Positions 44,223-58,390 of a stretch of 64,000 bases of DNA are shown here, in pieces. The stretch lies in NCBI GenBank assembly GCA_037576195.1, contig CM075104.1:18058211-18122210 (forward strand), in the 5' to 3' direction. This stretch comes from Phytoseiulus persimilis. Its lineage: Eukaryota; Arthropoda; Arachnida; Mesostigmata; Phytoseiidae. The notes under the pieces are model-generated. The model searched no databases. It saw only the letters and a program-made list of their open reading frames with translations, and was not told where the DNA came from. The number at the start of each line of letters is the position of its first letter. Within the stretch, counting starts at the first letter, position 1. Both the position numbers and the translations under genes were made by a program.

Positions 44223-47200
44223 CTGCCTATCCTACCAGCCGCGTCGGCCGTGCCCAGACGGCAACTTATGTCGAGGAGCGAGTAGGAAACCTGTTTCCCT
44301 GCAAGCAATGTGGCATGCTCTGCGGAAAGGAGGTCGCCTTCCCTCCCATTCTAGTTTCCGGCCCCGGAAATCAAACAACGATGCTACTCTCGGCTCGATA
44401 TATTCTCGGAGGCTGATGTTGTAATTGAACGAGCTTCGCATGATCTTATCGCTCGATCGAGATGCTCGACGGATCCTGCGATGCGGACGGGTATACAAGC
44501 CCCAGCACGGAATCCAGAATGACCGCGGGGATGAAATTCATGCAGAGAATGACCCTAAATATTGCAAGCTGTGTTCACAGCAGGCTTCAGCAACTTCAAA
44601 GGTCATGAGTCGTTCGGATTCTCTCTCCGATTCTCTCCCATCGATCGCGCTGAATGCGAGGATTTTCTGAATTGGGGCGACAGATCTTGGTCAATAACCT
44701 TTCACATGGAAAAATCGAGAGCAGGAAAGATTCCTGCCTCCCCGCAGGAATTCTTCAGCAGGTTGGAAAATCTTGCCTGCAAGATTTTCTGGCTGCTCCT
44801 GTTCTTCGTGGACGACTGTAGTCCATGAGATGCTCCCCGTAGCTGTTTCATTCCGGGGCGGACTGCGCTCAGAGGCATATGAATTCGATCGGAACTCTTC
44901 TTCCGGACTTGCTTCTTATTTCTGAGATACAATAATGACCGGAGAAACTTTGGATTAGATATGTCAACCGAGCGGGTCGGAATTCCACAGTGCTCGATAT
45001 CGTTTGTTGAAAGAAGTTTCACACCGGCATGTGTGAGGCATGAGCAGAGCTGTGGGAAGACATCTTCTTTTATCAGTGGAGGTTCCTGTGTTGTTAGCTT
45101 CGGGATTCAGCGTGAACTCGTTGATTACGTGAGCTAGACTGCAGCGCGACTCTTCCGCGATCCCATGTCTCATCTAGGCGCCTTATCAATCGTAGCTCCG
45201 TCTGTATTGAATTCCGAAGTGTGTCTCGGAAGGTTCCTAGAACGCGTTCGATAACCGGAGCGAAAGATTCACGGGATGGAAGCGTGCCCCATAACTATTT
45301 CCACTCGGCGGCACGCCTAGACGAGCTCGTCGGATGAGCTCCGCTCCTAACTCGCCGAACGAATCAGCGAAATCATCTGAACTGATCCGGCTGCAGGAAA
45401 TCAAGTATTCGTGTGCTAACCTCGAGAGTCGGGTCCCGCGACTGAGTCACAGCGATAGTGGCGGGAACTAGTGAACCTCGAGGCACGCGGACAAGAACGT
45501 TGATCACAGCGAGTCAAAACCGGATCCTCGCAAGGGCAAGGCCCGGGAAAGACAGCTTGCAGAGTTCCTTACGGCAAAGAATGGAGTTCTTGTTGGACGC
45601 AGATGACCTTGACAGCTTCAGCCGGCCGGAGAATTCAAAAGCTCTGTGGAAGCGGCTCGCCTCTTAGACGAGTGCTTGTTAAGGAAATCTCGTGCTCTCG
45701 CTGCCAAGAGCGACACCGACGCTCGACTCCAACAACCGTTGCAAACTCGGGCGGGTCGAGGCATCATATAAGCCTCAACCTAAGTGTCTGAACTCATCTT
45801 TGGTTGCTCGTTTGCCCGCGTGTTTGCACGCTCGCTCCCTCGGCTGCATGCTCTACCGGCAAGACTGTGGTACTTCCCACCGGAGGCGACGTCATACCAG
45901 CTGCGTCTACTCTTCAAAATATGCTTAGCGTGCCTCACCAAGTGGGAATTATGTAGAAAATGGCCCATCTCGCGAGGACGCTTGTCGTTGAGGCGGTGCG
46001 AGCACCCGTAGTGAACGCGAGCTAGGCAGCCACAAAACACAGATCCGCGAAGCTCTGGTGAAGCTAACGCAGTTCTGTCTCAAACAAAGGAAACTTTTCT
46101 TGGGTAACGCTCGACAACCAAAATACTCGTTCACTCGAGTTACGTTCGGCGAAATCAGAGACCCTGCTTGTACTGCTCCTGGAGATCCGGGGAGATGAGA
46201 AATCCTTGGAGCACGGAACTCCAGGTTGATTGGCCTCTCGGCAAGTTGAGATCTGTAATGCGTCAACGGAGGCCTTCATTGAGAATAGCGGATTTTTTCC
46301 ACCGAACGGTGATTAAGCTGATCAGGATACGGGAGAAGCTCCGTGGTGCAACAAATCAACGCGTGACCCATTCCGACGAGAGTTTCATCAAAAGATGACG
46401 AGACAACAAGGAAGCGGGGGAGGGAGGGGTGAGGGGAAGGGGACCTGCCGTGAGAGGAAGCATGTTCGACGCAGACAGAGAGAAGCTCAATCCGGAGCGC
46501 CCAGAAAAGAGTCTTACTCCGCTGCTTTCCTGCGACAACATCTTTGTCAACAATGTCTAGAGCAGCCACGGATCGGATGAGTGCGGATGGGCGAGATAGG
46601 AGCAGGTCTAGAATCCCGTGGGATGGAAAACAATGCAAAACTCACTGCGGGGACGGCGGCAGAGCGGGCTGGTGAATCGCGTCTCGAACGCGGCTGGTAC
46701 TGTTCCCTCTCGCATTCAGCTGCTGCTTGTAATGAAACACGCGGTGAGTGTCAATTACGCGTAAGTGCTTCTCTACATTGTCATTCTTTCATCCGAATGA
46801 GAGTCTGGTACCGCTCCGCATTATTTTCTGAGCGGCGGACGCGATGAGAGGTCATCTTGTCTCGACGTCTTGATATCAGACTCCCAGCCCACCGCCCTCA
46901 CGACCGATACTTCACGCTGAGTTCATGTCGTTCTCTGAAGGGTGACGCTAACAATGATCCCACTGAATGAAAACCAATGACGCTCGGAGATAATAGGCGG
47001 ACCAGAAGATAGAGAACTTCTACAGGAGATGCGAAACGGCTTTTGGATGTTGAAGGACAGTTGCGGAGGAAAGTTCAGAATAAAGGGAGTGAATTCATTG
47101 TAATGGAAGCTGCGAAGTGTCCCAGTGACCCCAGCACCCAGAGACATCACCAGCCGGATCCTCCCCAGTCGGTGAGAGATGCAACGAGACAGGCTCTAAG

Positions 47201-50200
47201 TGCTTGTCTTCGCCCGGTTCCGTTGTGTCAATCACGATTCATAGGACGGTTTGGCATCAGAGGCAATTTCGCCCGGGAGCCTGATCGCAACCCGGCATGG
47301 AAACATCGTGATACAGCGAGAAAGATGGCGCTATGTCGCACGCTGTGTGAGAGGCATCAGCGGATTCGACAAATACGGGGCGCGCGTCCATACAACAAAA
47401 TGCCCCCTCCTCCGCCGAAAATGAATCATACGCGCCGCGGCTGAAATGAGAGAAACAAGTATTCCGGCAGTCTAATGAGAACTTTCCAATCGGGAAGATC
47501 CGCTCCCGATGCGGAATAATCCTGCTGAGTGATCCGCTTTACTGTGCAAGAACGTTAGCAGCGGAAGCTTCAGCCTGTAACTTAGATTCGACGGGGAGAT
47601 CAAGCAATTCCTTCAATGAATCCGTGGGTGGCCCAAGACAGAGGGATCGTCGAGTAGCTCACATCCGCGGCGGCATCAATAACGGCGACATGTCATCACT
47701 ATCGCGACCGGGTCTGCGAGTGCTCTTGAGTATGTTGAGAGCGCCTTATGTTGCGCAAGGTTGCACCAAAGTATAGAAACGGTTTTAAACGCTGCAGCGC
47801 ACTGGGGAGCCACAACAAATGGATCGTGGGTTCATCGCTCTCAGATACCGCTCTGCAGATTGTCAGATAATTCGACGGCTCGATACGCCCGTGCGTTCTC
47901 CGTCTCATGCGAGCGCGCCGGCGATGCGATCTATAGACACAAAAGTCTGATGGACAGTTCGACCTCCATGATTCAGTGCTCTGGGAGGGTCTGGGACGAA
48001 GGAAAAACTCTCAAGCCTTCCACCGTCCCCTGGATACCTGTATGATCAGATGTCCGAAACCACGACCATATAATCATCCAGAGTATTGCGTTGGGCTCAA
48101 TTGATGACAAACAGAGCGCCCCTCATCCCCAGAACTTGTTTCCGGAAGGAATGTACGGGGAGCTGTACATTGTGTCTCGAATCTGATGCTTGTTCACCGC
48201 CTGTTTCCGACAACGCGTTCGTTGAAATCGAGAGTGCTCCCTCTTTGTCCTTCCCGGCTCTGGAATCAAGCCCGCCCGGATAATTTCGATCGAGGAAGTG
48301 TAGACACCCACGTTTGTCCTCGCTGACTGTGTAACGGACGAAACAAATCCCACTCACGAATGATGGAAGGTAGGGGAGCCGGTAGATCGTAGCAGACCCG
48401 AATAGGAATTCAATCATCTGGCTCCGGAGAAGAAATGTGCTCTTTTTCCGTCTGAAGGAGGACATCCAACCGGCTTGCATACCCGCCCGTGCTGGCTCTG
48501 ATTGAAATTCCACACGCGCGTGTTGTTATCAAGCGAACTCTCTCTCTCGGATCCGACTTTGGCAAATCGAAATCTTTGTCCTGCTAGGTTACACAAAGAC
48601 TTCATCCCCATCCGCGGAGGTTTCACGTGGCTCAATGAAACGATTCTCCGGAACGTTCCTTCGATTTTATCTAGGGATCGTTTATCAGCGTGGAGTTCTG
48701 CGTTAGCGATCCAATTCCTCTTTTCCCGCTCAGAGAAATTCTCTTTCCGAATGAGATCTTACGAAGTAGAACGGAAACTCTACTTTCCAGAGTGCTCTGT
48801 GATGACAAGCTGACTTTTGGCGATCAATACCTACCGACAGTGTTTTGGGGGAACACGACTCTCGGGGGAGGTTCGTTACGTCTTAACGTGAGTGCTCGGA
48901 TTGAGGAGAGGTCAAATGAAATTCCGGGATCTCGCGGATTAGCTCCTCGTAGGAGATCTTAAACAGCACGAAGTTCGGCTGAGCAGGCTTCAAGCCACTA
49001 TGAGGTATACGCATTCGTGAAGGCGGGTTTGGAACCTAATTTCTCTCCAAGGTCCGCTTAAATTACCCCTTCCCTCTACTCTATGTGTTCTTGTGTTTTG
49101 TATGGATTTCGGAACCTGAAATCCGTAAAGTTTGGCTGATATTAATCCAAATTCCTGTGAGTATTCTCCTCGAAGGAACTTTAGGGGAAATGTGAAGGGT
49201 CCACTGGAAGCGCGAGAGTGAGTCGCCGCTCATTTTTCTGTCGTTATGATGTATCCCGGACGGACGGGATGACTGCATCAGAGTTTCGGGAATCGATTTG
49301 GGACAGCCTTTCAAGGGTTAGGAAAAACAAGAATATTGATCCCGTTTCGGAGCATTCGCCCTGCGGAAGGGAGCACTGCGAGGGATTGCTTTGTTGCCGG
49401 AAAGTGTAATCCGCTAGTTTAGCTGCTCGAGATGCACTCCGGGCGCTGGGATAGTGGTTTTGCCCCCCCCCCCCCTGATGCTCTCCTGTGGGATGGGTCT
49501 AAATTCTGCGCGTGAGTCCCCTTCGGACACACCTACATCTCAACTGAAGTTTGTTGCAGAGAGTTAGACTCGCATATTGTGAAGTGACAAGAAGGCACTG
49601 GCGCAAGGAAAGAAACGCAGAGAAGCATTACCAACGACCTTGATAACCAATGACCCTTAGATTCCAAAGCTCAGGAAATTTCAAACATACGCCGTTATTC
49701 CTGTGTGGCACCCGTTGAGCCGATCGTGCTCAGAGAGGATTCAGTCCTCATGTATGGCGTCTGCGCATCCTTGTGGAGCTTCGAGTACGCTGTCCGGCTT
49801 TGTGAACTCCAGAATCGAAGTTCCTTATTACGATGAGGAGTGTCATCAAACGCAGAGCGCTTCCGCCTTCGAATCCCCTGTTACCATAGCTGCTGGTGGC
49901 GGCCATTCCGGTGGGACGATGAACGTGCTTGCCGGCTCGTTCTATCCAGAGCACGAACTTGTTGACTCTCTTCGCCTTTCATTCCGCTGCTAATCGCGTT
50001 CGAGGCGACAGAACACCACCAACACGGGAAGCAGATGCGAAGAACACGAGAAGCGAGTTTCACCATACGCCTGCTCCCGACCTAAGGCTTGAGGAAAGCA
50101 CAGAATGGGAAGAGCGATTCCAGTCCATCTTCATCTTTGGTCCGCCTGATATGATTTCATGAAAATCACTCCCGCTTGAGCTCGAAGTGGTCGAACGATG

Positions 50201-53200
50201 CGTCGAGAGGACGGAGGTCGACGATGTCGGGTTCATTTGCGAAAGCTGAAGCGAGCTAGAATGGAACTCGAACCAGCGAAGTGCTGGTTTTACTGTGCAA
50301 GCATGTGTCACCCGTCGTGCGTTAGATTCCAAACGACATGCGGCCGGCACGCTCGGTCAATGCGACCACTCGTCGGCCTCTTGAGGCGCCGCCCGGCACT
50401 CGAGAAAAGTTTGAAGCTTTCCATCTCGCTCTAGTGACTCGTTTTTTTCCGAACAGTTGGGACAGCCGCTTCAAGCAGCAGCGGCGGACAATATCCTACA
50501 GCAAGTGCATTCTCTTGCGACGAGACTATTTTTTTGCTGTGGAATGAGGGGCGAGGGGAGCGAACCTCGAGAGAGATAGACAGCGAGAGGAATTCGCCTC
50601 ACAGGGATGATTCGAAATTTACGGTGGAGCAAGTTAATTTTCCGCAGTATTCTCCTACGCCAAGGCGATGTTGACAAGGCTTGACACGCCTTCCCCAGAG
50701 GTCTCAATGGGAGCGTTCGTATTGTTCTAGTCGACAGCCAGCTAAAAGAGCAAAATTGATTACGTCCCTTCGCAAGGCAGGTAATCGCACTGCTTCTGCG
50801 AATTAGGGCTGGCCAACGGTGAGGTGGATTCCGGTCGACCGATGTATGCTGAGTACACATTTCATTTCTCTCAGTAATAGAGTAGGGTCTCTTCGCGGAT
50901 GATTGGCTACACGTCGAGGTCTGGTTCGATATGTCTCGAGTTCGACCCGATCAGAAGAGAGGCCCTCACTGCAGAAGGCGATTTCCAGATCAAAGAAAAT
51001 ATTTCAACTTCCGGGTACGACGTTACGGACAAAAGCTCAGTAGCTGCTCTGTCTCTGATGGTCGGTTCGATACCAATTCCGCAAAGTTATTCAAGAACCG
51101 GAGAACGCTCGAGAATCCTCACCTCTGATGGAATGAAATTGTCCTGAGCTCAGAGCTCCTTCCCTCAGAGCAAATCCTTCCTCGGAACGACGCGCGCAGC
51201 TCAAAGCCGATAAGACTTCATTGGAATGAATGAAGCCGCGAAAATCCTTGCAAACTCCTCGGATTCGAGGAGGATTCCCGCGTTACCAATGTCGAAGACC
51301 GAACGTCACACTTTTTTCGCTCCATAGGAGCGAGATGGGAACGATCAGATCATTTTCGGGAATCACAAAACGCGAAGAGGTCCACGGATGCCATTACCCA
51401 GATACACACAGATGACATCATTCCCCGTGCGACGATGAGAAGCGGCTGAAGTTGCCACGAGCTGGCGGACAAGCTGCGATTTTCGGCATTCCACAAATAA
51501 CGCCGACGCACTGGCGCGCCCGTTTATTTTCTCTTCGTCTGCCTGCATGTGCTGGACGGCGTTGTGAACTACCGGGGCATGTTATCTACATGGGGGCTGC
51601 AAGCTCCCCGAGAAAGATTGTACCGCATCACTGATACCTGAGCTGCAACTTGTTCGGTTAGATCATCAGGAAGCGACCACGATCTTTTGAAGGACCCTCC
51701 TGTCGTCCAACCGCGGGAGGCTGGTCAGCTTGAACTTCGGCTTCGAATGACCGGTGGAGCTCCTTGAAAGTAACGTGGCGTGCGAGATTCAGACCAATGT
51801 ATAAAAAAGTAAGGGACAGCAAATAGAATTCCGCTGCTATTCAGCTTTGATGATGGATGGACCGGTGACGATACAGGTGGATAGATAGAACGCTTCGTGG
51901 CGTTCGGATCCGAAATGGTTAAGAGTTGTTGCACCGGAAAGTGTGAAACAGTGCGTTCAGGTCAACTTGTCGACGGTCAGCGTATCGAGGACAGGTCAGC
52001 GTGACTCCTGGGTTTCAAATCGCATTCATTGATCGATGCTCACTCGTCTGGAAAGCTCAGCGATTCCGCGATGAAGGGTTCAGGATGTTGTTGGAAACAA
52101 CTCAAGTGGATCTGCCCAGGTCGGGAGTCGGTAGGAGCGGTTTTCCACGCTGTTTCCACAACATCGAGCTCTTACCCCCGATGACAGCGAGGCCCAATCA
52201 TGATCCGTTTGATGGATCAATCACGATCGAGCCAGTCGTTGCCTACTTGGGATGGTACTTCCACGTGACGTTTCCGATCGAGTCCAACAAGCACTCAAGA
52301 AATCACCCATGGTAGCATCAATCTTTCCGTCGGCCGCTGCACTGATCAGCCAATGAGGCTCTTGAGCACTTCATCAAGCATCGGCAACTTCATCACCGGT
52401 CGTGAAACTGTTCTCACCTCGTCGAATCTGTCGTGACGCTCACGTTCGAAGAAACCGCCGATTGATACGGGGGAAAAACTTTCGTCAGCTTGAGAATGTT
52501 TCCTTCTCCGATATATTTTGGTGTCGGATGCGGCACCTTCAAGCTGACTCACTCGTTAGAAGGAAAAGAGTCTTGTTCACCAATCTAGAAGGAGTTCGTT
52601 CAACCGCTGACCGCTTGTGTATAAGTACCACTGATCCAGTCGGAAGATTCCGTGAACTTGTTAGCAATCTACCGGGTTTTCAGATACTCCGGAACTCCTG
52701 TCGATACATTGGGCTTGGACTTTCTGAGAAATCGCTGCTTCCGGTTGATGAGAGTCAGCGTATTCCAACCCCTGTACCCTGACCCCACTTTCTATGATCC
52801 GCAGAACAACCATGCGTTTTTTCGATACCGTTCTCTCTCAATCATTTTCTCAATGATTCCAAATCTGTCCAACGCCGTTCCAGCTGAGTGGTCAAAGGGC
52901 TCTGTGCCGCACGCGCCGATCCGAACCGCCGCATTGACGCTGTTCGACTCCGGGCGGGAGCCTACCGCTTACGTCGAGATCGGTGTTCGCGGTTCTCATT
53001 CTCCCTGAGCGGGTGCGAAGCCGATCTCGTGAGCGCCAGGGGGAGAGGTCGAACTCTCGCAGGAGGCCGTAGAGAAGGGGTTAGAGAAATAGCGGTGGTC
53101 AGATTTTTCATTTCCACATGAAGCAGACAGCGGTGGGGGACTATGATGTTCGCCGAACAGCGAGACATCCGTGGAGTCACGGTTCTTGAAAAGGTCTGAT

Positions 53201-54031
53201 GTATGCGACCTGAGCGTTTCGAGGAGTCCGCCGACAGAACAGGAACACGAGATTGCAACATACCGTAGGATCTCCCATCACGTCAGTCAACATCTCCCGA
53301 CCGCGAAAATGGAAGCATCCGAAGTTAACGATTGGAGATATCCTCACACAAGACCCCCTCGTTGGTAATCAGATTTGGGTGGGCCAGGGATGATTCATCA
53401 TTCACCATCCATCTATCTCTTGATATAGGAAGGTAGATTGATGGGAAAGCGCCAACTGCCGCTATAGCTGAGGAATTCAGGGAAAAATCGAACATTCATC
53501 CGCCTATCTTCTCGGCGGTTCATACGAAAAGTAGGCAATGGATCAAGTCCGAACTTCGAGACTCTGGTATACCCACAACGGCTGACCTCCGCTAGACTAG
53601 ATCCGGCCGCGGACTTAGCTGGGCTAGGGTCGGCGAGGCTCTGGTAATGTCTAGAGAGAGGACCACCTGAAATTCATCATGATTCCCGATATAATGAAGT
53701 TGATATCGGATAAATGATATTCGAGAGGAAGGAAGCTGACTGCATGCTCGATGGAGCTAACGTGAGTGAGTGGCGAAAGGAAGGAGAAGTAAGTTCCCAT
53801 TAGCCTTGAACTCTTCTGACTCGGTTCTCGCTCCGCTTCGGCGAGGAATCTGGAGTCCAACGATCCGATCTCCTAGAAGTCTTAGCGCTGTGTTCCCGGG
53901 TCGTCGAAGAACCAAAATCGACGAACTCGCTCCAATGAGGAGCTTCGTTGGCGTTCGGTCTCACTCCTTCACCCCCAACAGGTTTAGCCTCGGAATGAGG
54001 TGTTCGAAGGTAATCTTCTTGTCCGCGGAGA
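44223..54031. other. long gene-poor stretch
   Basis: Open frames of 70-130 codons occur on both strands, some with protein-like composition (for example minus 44702-45022 and 44964-45173, plus 49703-49993, plus 52652-53008). I could not connect any into a gene with matching splice phases or a known domain. A segment at about 45354-45440 resembles 42709-42800. There is a run of 13 C at 49463-49475. Confidence 0.4.
49463..49475. repeat. poly-C run
   Basis: Thirteen consecutive C residues; a site prone to length error. Confidence 0.9.
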
Positions 54032-54679
54032 TCACCGCCGGCGCGCGAACCAGCTCTTAAACCGCTCCAGGCCATCAATGCGGCCTGACGGAGTTGCTGA
54101 AGGCGTCAGCGATACTTTTGGATTATATCCTCTTCGGATCCGCGAAGCGAAGAAGAGAAGGGCACAATTTCCCTTCTGATTTCTCTTCAGATATTCTTCT
54201 GCCCAGGGGGAACGGTAATGCATCAGTGATGGAGCGAAGAATCCCCAGTTTCCACGGAGATGTTGAGGTGCAATCACCGACGCGATGGGCTCGTTCAACG
54301 TCAAGTCAGATGTGACTTTCCGAGGAGGAACGAGGAGAGGAGGAAGTCCGAACAGCTTACTAGGAACCCCCCAATGATCGCATCTTGATAACGACCCGAA
54401 TACTTCTTTCACACATCGAACTCGTGAGACATTTCTGCTAGCAGTTAGGTGGACCTCTGGACGCGGCCTCCGAACGACCGGTTCCAAGAGGAGAATCTGT
54501 TCTGAAATCTTCGATACGCGACTCCCATCGAGCAATCTATCCACCTCCTTGCGCGGCGATTCTTGCGAAATTAAGAATCTGAGTCGGACACCAGTGTCTG
54601 ATTTTCGTTTTGGAACGATTAGTTCCTCCTTCCTACCGGGCGGCGTCTTCGGATTCATCAGGAGCAAAGTGGACAACAT
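54032..54679 (-). other. 215-codon open frame, unknown
   Basis: This is one of the longer uninterrupted frames in the gene-poor half (minus strand). The composition (many Arg, Pro and Ser) and lack of any motif argue against a normal protein. The opposite strand is also partly open. It may be a relic or chance. Confidence 0.2.
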
Positions 54680-55536
54680 CCCGGTTTCTAGAGGTTGTCG
54701 AAGATGCTGGCGTTAAACGACGTCCAGTCCACGTCTCGTCAGAAAGCGTTCTTTTGTGCGTCAGTGATCATCGCGGATTGCTCTTTCGACGCTCGTTGAA
54801 GGCGATGGTCTGAGAGAAGAGCGAAAGTAAGATAGAAGACCACACATTTACCCACCGCAATGGACAGCGCAGAAATCACCGCCGCGTCTTGTCGTTTCCG
54901 TCGGAACAGAAGCTCCGAGCTGTGAAGGGACACGAATCGGAACTGCAAAGTTTAACGAAGCACTTGGAATAATTGCAGTGCCCGGAAACTCTCAAACTTT
55001 GAACATTCTAGGCATGGAACGAAACGTCGTCTTGAAATGCTCAAAATTTTCCTGGAATCCGGAACGGACTCAACGATGTGATGGCCCCGGCCGAGGGGCA
55101 GCGCGAGTCGAAAATAACTTCGTCGTGTCGTCTCTCGCGTGGGCAGCATTCATCACAGCCGCGTTTCCATCCAAGGTTACGCTCTCGATTTGTCAAATGC
55201 AATCCTCCAAGCGAACAGTTCCCTCCGAGTTCGAGCATTCTCCACTGGGATACTTTGTTCGCGGGAGCTCGATCGAGGACATCCGCGTAGAAGCATGTGG
55301 TACCGAGCGAGGGCAGTCTTCAGTCGGCGGCGGGCATATATAGACGACGGTGTTAGCCGCGGCTGCCGTCATGTTCGGTTGAAACGAAGGACAACCCGAA
55401 AGCAAGCTGAAGATTCCAAAATTCAAAAATGAGTAACGTGGACACTCCGCCCCGTACACGGGCTACTTCGGATCGTCGGGAGTACAATATGGGACGTTCC
55501 TGGGATCCGAGCACAAGCCATACAGGTGTGCAACCG

Positions 55537-55953
55537 AGAGCTCGAAAAACCGGGAGCTCGAAAACTCGGCAGCTCGAAAAAAAATCCAGGGAGCTCGAAA
55601 ACCCGGCATCTCGAAAACTCTTCCCCCCAAATCGGGTCCGATTTGATTACAACGAGCCTTCTGGGTAGAGAGTGGAGAAGCTGATACGAGAAAAGAGTAT
55701 CACGAGGTTTTCGCGATTGGTACCACACATATCTCCCAGTGCGACCCAGGAAGATCAAGATACAATCGGTATCCAAATCCGCTTGGATATCCCTCCTAGT
55801 ATGTTCGCTGTCCTATTCGGGAACTCGAAGGCTCTGCATAGAAGGTTCGTTGGGATCGAACGGAACCTAATTTGAGGGAGAGGGGTTTCGAGCTCCAGGG
55901 CTTTCGAGTTCCGGGGATTTTTTTCCGAGCTCCTGGGTTTTCGAGCTCCCGGC
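55537..55953. mobile_element. foldback (long inverted repeat) element with internal tandem units
   Basis: The left arm (about 55537-55670) and the reverse complement of the right arm (about 55828-55953) match over roughly 125-135 bp. Each arm begins with several tandem copies of a short unit, GGGAGCTCGAAAACC and variants, then continues with unique sequence (CAAATCGGGTCCGATTTGAT against CAAATTAGGTTCCGTTCGAT, then AACGAGCCTTCT against AACGAACCTTCT). A spacer of about 155 bp without a coding frame separates the arms. This is the architecture of foldback elements or large MITEs. No clear target-site duplication was found by eye, and the arms have diverged, so it is probably old. Confidence 0.72.
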
Positions 55954-58390
55954 CTGTAACCGCCATACATTGGCCGCGGTCTCACGTTCTGTGGTCCACA
56001 GTGGGATGCAACACGCAGGAAACGTCGGATGCTATCGGGCGCGACAATAACTCGCTGTACCAGCGACGGGCTAACGACTCGGATTCGGCAATGGTCGAAT
56101 CTTAATTGACTCAGAGCCGGAGTTGGCTTCGTTCGAGGCATCTCGCCTCATCAGCATGAACCACGGGTGAGTCCGGCACCGGAATTAACGTCACGGAACT
56201 ACATCGATCGGGTCCATCGAAATTTCGTAGGAAAGCGAGAGTTTCACGTGAGGAATGATGTTCCCGGCGTACTAAGAGATCGTGTGAGGGCTTTTTGTTG
56301 GGACAGTATTCCTCTCTGCAATCCATGAGAGGAATGTTTCGCATAGACTCGGCATGTGGTCCACTCTGAGAACCATATGGCTTGTAAAATCATTGCATGG
56401 TAGACTTGCTCGACTGGTGAGAGCGTGAGAGCTCTCAACGAGCAGATTGTGAGTAATTTTACAATCGAATCAGATGAACTATACGTCGAAGTGTCGAATT
56501 TCCCTGGTTTCGAACAACATGAGCGGAGGGAAATTGACGCCGGAACCCGAGGCCGAAAACTCATACCCTTAGCGTGCCAGTAGTTCCCTGCTGGCTGCCC
56601 GATTGATTCATGAATCATCCTCATTCATAATTCCACACGCACTTCGTGAATTGTACGAGGCTCGGAGTCAGAAACAAACAGCTGCATGCGTGATTTCTCC
56701 GCTCGCGCTAAGGGATCTGTTCAGCTCCCTTTATTGTTGGGATCGCATTCTCACGATATGACGCGGCAGCAAAAAAGCCCGCTCGAAAGCAAAGAGTATC
56801 CTGCTGGACGGCAACACTTCGTTTGATGTTCTATGATGAAGACTGGGCAGGAGCTGATTAGCACTATCCAGTTGAGTTTCTTCGCTCCCAAACCATGCCG
56901 ATTCGCATTCTCACGGGAGCTCGCAGGGAGTATGCGACGCAACGGTTGGGAGAGAGGGAGTTGTTTTGATAATCAGGATTCAGAAATTCTGCTAGAAAAC
57001 TGACTCCGAAGAGCGAGCTAGCGAGAACGATGTCGGGATTAGGAACTTTCGATCCAGTATCAATATCGATCAGTCGCCGGTGGACTTGCTCAGTGGGTTT
57101 GGCCTCCAACTCGTATTCGATGACGGAGTTAGCACCGAATTCGCTCAGGATCCCGATGCAGGTCTCCCGGGCCGTCGTCGATGCCGTCACCGGCGGAGTA
57201 TGAACCCAACGGCTATTTCTCTTGAATTGATATGATCGTCAGTAGAACGGCGAACTTCCCTCGAGGATCGTCCGGTTGGGGTTCACATGCTACACCAAAT
57301 GGGAGCGAGTGTTCGATTTGCGTTGCCGGTCGCCCTGCTCCTGCGAACGCGAAACGCAACGGTAGTCCATTGCCGAGAGTTCCTGCCTGCAACTTTCCCT
57401 CGCATCTCCTGAAGCCCCTAAACGTTGCATGAAGGAACATTGCTCGTTCGCGCTGTGTCAACAAAACTGAATGCTTGCTGAAATATGATCGCCATCAATC
57501 GCGTAGTTTTTGCTCAAAAAGTACCGAAGATGACTGTGTCTCAGGAAGCATGCGCTTTTTCTCGTTGTGGACTCGCGGCTCAATGAGGATACGTGCCTAC
57601 ATCAGCCGAACTACAAGAGCCGATCCAGCGAGAGACGAGGTCGAGGGAGGGGAAAGGCGACCCGGGAAACAACGGAAAGGTTTCAACTCGGCTGAACCAA
57701 CCAGACGAACTAGTTTGCATACAGACCGAGCAGCGTACCTTGGCTTTCTACTCCATTCCGCCGACTCAAGTTTTTCTGCTCGCGGGAATGTGAGCCTTCT
57801 CGGGTTCGGCTTTCCGCCATGCTCCAATCAGGGATATGGCGTCAACGTAAACGGGCCCGGTAGTCATCGGTTGACGGCTTCCCTCTCGAGGTTGAGCGAA
57901 CTCTTCGCGCAGGATATCGAGCGCCAACTTCCAATGGCTTACTCATCAATTCTTCCGACAATCTTCATGGAGTCGGTGAATGGATTGATAAACATCACGA
58001 GAACGCATCCGCTCCACCCCTTTGATGTGCTCGGGATGCCATGGGTGCCTCGAAGGTCATGCGTCTCGTATTTCTCATCAACAACGAAGTAGTCTGGATT
58101 CCAATCATCGGGGAGTGGAGCGGATGCAATAGAAGTTTGAAGTATTGGCGTGACTCGAAACGTTCTTTGTCAACGTTGCTTCCCAGCCAGCGAAGCGCTG
58201 ATCGAAAATCTGTTCTGCCCCGCGAAATTCTCGCTCTAGTTGTACGTATTCTACGGAAGTATAGATAGAACGACGACGTCGTTTACGTTGTGGATGGTAG
58301 CCGTTCCTCGGAGGCGACGGAAAACAGCCGTGTCATATTGTTGAAGCTGTCGCTGTTATCCCGTTTCCAAACTATTGCTGTGATCTTCAG
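55954..58390. other. no gene recognised
   Basis: The longest frame is 205 codons (plus, 57475-58092), without known motifs. Frames on the other strand overlap it. No consistent exon chain was found. Confidence 0.4.
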
